Positions 61,677 through 64,000 of a stretch of DNA of 64,000 nt are shown piece by piece. Within the stretch, counting starts at the first letter, position 1, and each line of letters starts with the position of its first letter. The notes under the pieces were generated by a model. That model saw only the letters and a list, made by a program, of their open reading frames with translations, was not told the DNA's origin and searched no databases. This stretch comes from Burkholderiales bacterium C2 (GTDB lineage: Bacteria > Pseudomonadota > Gammaproteobacteria > Burkholderiales > Burkholderiaceae_C), in assembly GCA_005503085.1 (NCBI GenBank), contig SCOI01000007.1, positions 1 to 64,000 of the forward strand, written 5' to 3'. Both the position numbers and the translations under genes were made by a program.

Positions 61677-63472
61677 GGGCGTTGGCTGGGGTCTATGTCC
61701 ACCCACTGCCAGAACTGCTGGCTGAAGGGCGGCCGCTTGTAGCCGATCAGCCAGGGCTGGCTGAGGTCGCTGATGACGCGGTGCACCAGGAACTTGATCG
61801 GCATATAGGCCGTCGTCAGCTTCTGCGCCTCGCGCAGCAGGGCCAGGCGCTCGGGGCCGTCGGGCAGGGCCTGCATCTGCTCGTAGATCGCATCGAAGCG
61901 CGCCAGCTTGAAGCGGCTGAAGTTCTGGCCACCGGCCGAGGGGCTGTAGAGCAGCTCCAGGCCGGGCTGCACATCGGGCGAGTTGGAGCTGAAGCCCAGC
62001 TGCCACAGCATCAGCTGGCCGGCGCGTGCGGCCTTCAGCTGCTCGGGCCATTTGGCCACCTTGACCTCCAGGCGTATGCCCAGCGCGTCGAGGTCGCGCT
62101 TCCACATCTCCTCGAAGGAGCGCGAGCGCGCATCGGGCGAGCTGGCATAGCGGATCACCAGCGGCTTGCCGTCCGGCAGATCGCGCCAGCCGTCGCCGTC
62201 GCGGTCGATATAGCCGAACAGGTCCAGCAAGGCCTTGGCCCGGACCGGATCATGGTCGCTGTTCGGGCTCTTGTAGTCAACATCGAAGCCGAAGGTGTAG
62301 GGCGCGACCACGCTTTGCGCCGGCACGGCCTGGCCGCGCCAGACATTGCTGACCTGGCGGCCCACATCGGTGCCCAGGCCGATGGCGCGGCGCAGCGCCA
62401 CCTTGTCGGGCGTGTAGCCGCCGACCACCGGGTCCTTCATGTTCCAGTAGTACATATAGCGGTCGGAGGCCAGCACGCGCTCCAGCTGCATGCCGCGGCG
62501 GGCCAGATTGGGCGCCAGCTTGCCATGCGGGATGGCCTGGTTGGCGAAGGGCGCGGGCAGCACCCAGGAGAGCTCGAACTCGCCGTTCAGAAAGGACAGC
62601 CAGCGCGGCTGGTCTTCCTCGATGATGGCCACCTCGACCCGGTCCACCATGGGCAGGCGCCGGCCCTTGAAGCGGGCCAGCAGGGCCTGGCCGGCCGCGT
62701 CGTCGGCGCTGGGCTCGGCATCGTAGAAGCGCTCGCGGTAGGCGGGGTTGCGCTCGAACACCATCAGCGAGCTGCGCCGCCACTGTTTCAGCAGGAAGGG
62801 GCCGGTGCCGACCGGATGGGCGCTGATCTTGTCGCCGTAGAACTCGACCACCTCGCGTGCCAGCGCGCCGAACAGATCACCACTGGCCAGCGTGAACAGC
62901 AGGCGCGGGCGCGGCGCGGCGAGCCTGAACTGCAGCGTGTAGCGGTCCAGCGCGCGCAGGCCCTCGACCGGGCGGTCGTAGTCGAAGGGCTTTTTGTGCT
63001 TCAGCACGTCTTGGCGCAGCTCGTCCACGCCCAGCATGCCGACGTCCTTGAGCGTCGAGTAGATCGGGCTCTTGCTCGCGGGGTCGAAGAAGCGCTTGAA
63101 GCTGTAGACGAAGTCCTCGGCCACCAGCTCGCGCCTGGCGCCCTTGAAGGCAGGGTCGTCGGCAAAGAAGATGCCCGGGCGGATCTTGACGGTCCAGGTC
63201 CGGAAGTCGGCCGAATGCTCGGGCATGCCCTCGGCGACATTGGGCCGTATCTTGTAGGGCCGGGCCAGATAGTCGTACTCGTACAGCCCATCGAAGATGT
63301 GGCTGGTCATGATGCGCGAGTACAGGTCGTTGAGCTGGGCCGGGTCGAAGCCGGTCTCGGCCGCGTTCAGCGCGTAGCGCAGCACCTTGGGCTCGGCGGC
63401 CTGCTGCGCCTGCGCTGGCTGGGCCGCCATCATCAGCAGGGCCAGGCCGGCCAGCAGCAGGCGGGCGGTCAT
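61673..63472 (-). CDS. ABC transporter substrate-binding protein, family 5 (first full paralogue)
   Basis: A 599-residue binding protein: signal MTARLLLAGLALLMMAAQPAQA, then TGFDPAQLNDLYSRIMTSHIFDGLYEYDYL, the FADDPAFKGARRELVAEDFVYSFKRFFDP block, HPVGTGPFLLKQWRRSSLMVFERNPAYRERFYD and DRDGDGWRDLPDG. The order of motifs is as in the other copies. It overlaps both neighbours by 4 bp. No permease or ATPase is visible downstream. Confidence 0.94.
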   Translation of the reverse strand: MTARLLLAGLALLMMAAQPAQAQQAAEPKVLRYALNAAETGFDPAQLNDLYSRIMTSHIFDGLYEYDYLARPYKIRPNVAEGMPEHSADFRTWTVKIRPGIFFADDPAFKGARRELVAEDFVYSFKRFFDPASKSPIYSTLKDVGMLGVDELRQDVLKHKKPFDYDRPVEGLRALDRYTLQFRLAAPRPRLLFTLASGDLFGALAREVVEFYGDKISAHPVGTGPFLLKQWRRSSLMVFERNPAYRERFYDAEPSADDAAGQALLARFKGRRLPMVDRVEVAIIEEDQPRWLSFLNGEFELSWVLPAPFANQAIPHGKLAPNLARRGMQLERVLASDRYMYYWNMKDPVVGGYTPDKVALRRAIGLGTDVGRQVSNVWRGQAVPAQSVVAPYTFGFDVDYKSPNSDHDPVRAKALLDLFGYIDRDGDGWRDLPDGKPLVIRYASSPDARSRSFEEMWKRDLDALGIRLEVKVAKWPEQLKAARAGQLMLWQLGFSSNSPDVQPGLELLYSPSAGGQNFSRFKLARFDAIYEQMQALPDGPERLALLREAQKLTTAYMPIKFLVHRVISDLSQPWLIGYKRPPFSQQFWQWVDIDPSQRP

Positions 63473-64000
63473 GGCTTCTTGGCCGGCTCGATGTCCACAT
63501 AGCTCCACCAGTCCTGCTTGAAGGGATGGCGGCGGTAGCCGATCAGCTGGGGCTGGGCGAGATCGGTGATGAAGCGGTGGGCCTTGTGCTTGTAAGGCAT
63601 ATAGGCCGTCATCAGGCGTTCGCTTTCGCGGAACAGCGCCGCGCGCTCGGGGCCGTCGGGCATGGGCGCGGTCCGCTCGAACAGGCGGTCGGCCGCCGGC
63701 AGGCGGATGCGTGCGAAGTTCTGGCTGCCGATATAGAGGGAGGAGAGGCTGCTCAGGAAGTCTTGCGGATCGGGCATCGAGGCCGAAGTGGCCAGGCTCC
63801 AAATCTGGAACTTGCCGGCGCGCAGAGCCTTGTAGTTCTCGGGCCATTTGCCCGGCTTGAACGTGACCCGCAGACCCACCTTGGCCAGCGACTTCTGCCA
63901 CAGCTCATCGATCTGGCGCTGCGAGCCGTCCGGCGTGGTCAGGCTGTCGAGCAGCAACGGCTTGCCATCGGGCTGGTCGCGCCATCCATCCCCGTCGCGG
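63469..64000 (-). CDS. ABC transporter substrate-binding protein, family 5 (C-terminal part)
   Basis: The visible 177 residues are the C-terminal part of a fourth paralogue; the N-terminus lies beyond the window edge at 64000. The fragment begins RDGDGWRDQPDGKPLLL, the same calcium-loop-like motif as the other copies, and continues SLTTPDGSQRQIDELWQKSLAKVGLRVTFKPGKWPENYKALRAGKFQIWSLATSAS and ends HPFKQDWWSYVDIEPAKKP. Its stop overlaps the next gene by 4 bp. Confidence 0.9.
   Translation of the reverse strand, partial: RDGDGWRDQPDGKPLLLDSLTTPDGSQRQIDELWQKSLAKVGLRVTFKPGKWPENYKALRAGKFQIWSLATSASMPDPQDFLSSLSSLYIGSQNFARIRLPAADRLFERTAPMPDGPERAALFRESERLMTAYMPYKHKAHRFITDLAQPQLIGYRRHPFKQDWWSYVDIEPAKKP

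Noticed and set aside
1-64000. CRISPR arrays, tRNA or rRNA genes, insertion sequences
   Set aside because: No regularly spaced repeats, no cloverleaf-like or rRNA motifs, and no transposase or integrase ORF was seen. Small or degenerate elements could still be missed by eye.

Overview
The window is 64 kb of GC-rich, densely coded chromosome. Codon use, gene types and neighbours (a biotin-free mix of Betaproteobacterial regulators, a PEP-CTERM protein, an iron-starvation sigma factor system, ModE/ModABC) point to a Burkholderiales bacterium, probably near Roseateles, Paucibacter or Rubrivivax. The species is an inference, as no rRNA or tRNA gene is present.

Layout. 0.2-8 kb: exodeoxyribonuclease III, then a leftward block with two SAM methyltransferases, a vanadium-haloperoxidase-like protein, an OsmC-like protein, a BTAD/SARP-type regulator and an HD-GYP-like protein. 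The haloperoxidase and the regulator genes each carry a one-base frameshift. 8-13 kb: a leftward three-gene operon of lower GC content encoding a class III nucleotidyl cyclase with TPRs, a soluble PAP2-type phosphatase with a Tyr/Asn/Gly repeat at its N-terminus, and a cytoplasmic subtilase. This is the best candidate here for an undescribed system. 13-20 kb: a MerR regulator and two very large cyclase-ATPase-TPR (STAND-like) proteins. 20-28 kb: a PEP-CTERM protein, an acetyl-CoA hydrolase/GNAT fusion, a cNMP-binding patatin, an MBL hydrolase, LuxR and Crp/Fnr regulators, an M48 peptidase and a flavin reductase.

28.5-35 kb is a haem/iron acquisition operon: a Fur-box-like palindrome, an ECF sigma factor, a FecR-type anti-sigma factor, a TonB-dependent receptor with a signalling domain, haem oxygenase, and an unusual fusion of DUF454 with a TonB C-terminal domain. 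35-42 kb: an AraC regulator divergent from an RND efflux operon (adaptor, pump, outer-membrane channel). 42-46.7 kb: a tautomerase and small ORF divergent from a LysR regulator, a ParB-like protein, a thioredoxin-2-like protein with a one-cysteine active site, a Crp/Fnr regulator and two related small proteins. 46.6-50 kb: modCBA and divergent modE with a ModE-box palindrome. 50-55 kb: a membrane protein, a Cache/PAS/GGDEF protein and acetoacetyl-CoA synthetase.

55.5-58 kb is a lower-GC accessory stretch: an orphan-looking antitoxin overlapping a membrane protein gene, an exported HIT-like protein, a GH128-like lipoprotein, and the tail end of a lost di-haem oxidoreductase gene. 58-64 kb holds four tandem family-5 extracellular solute-binding proteins, each overlapping the next by 4 bp, the last running off the window; no permease or ATPase gene is visible.

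Across the window, cyclic-nucleotide production (three cyclase domains), cyclic-nucleotide binding (a patatin and two Crp/Fnr-type proteins) and cyclic-di-GMP enzymes (GGDEF and HD-GYP) are over-represented. Whether they form one circuit cannot be told from sequence.
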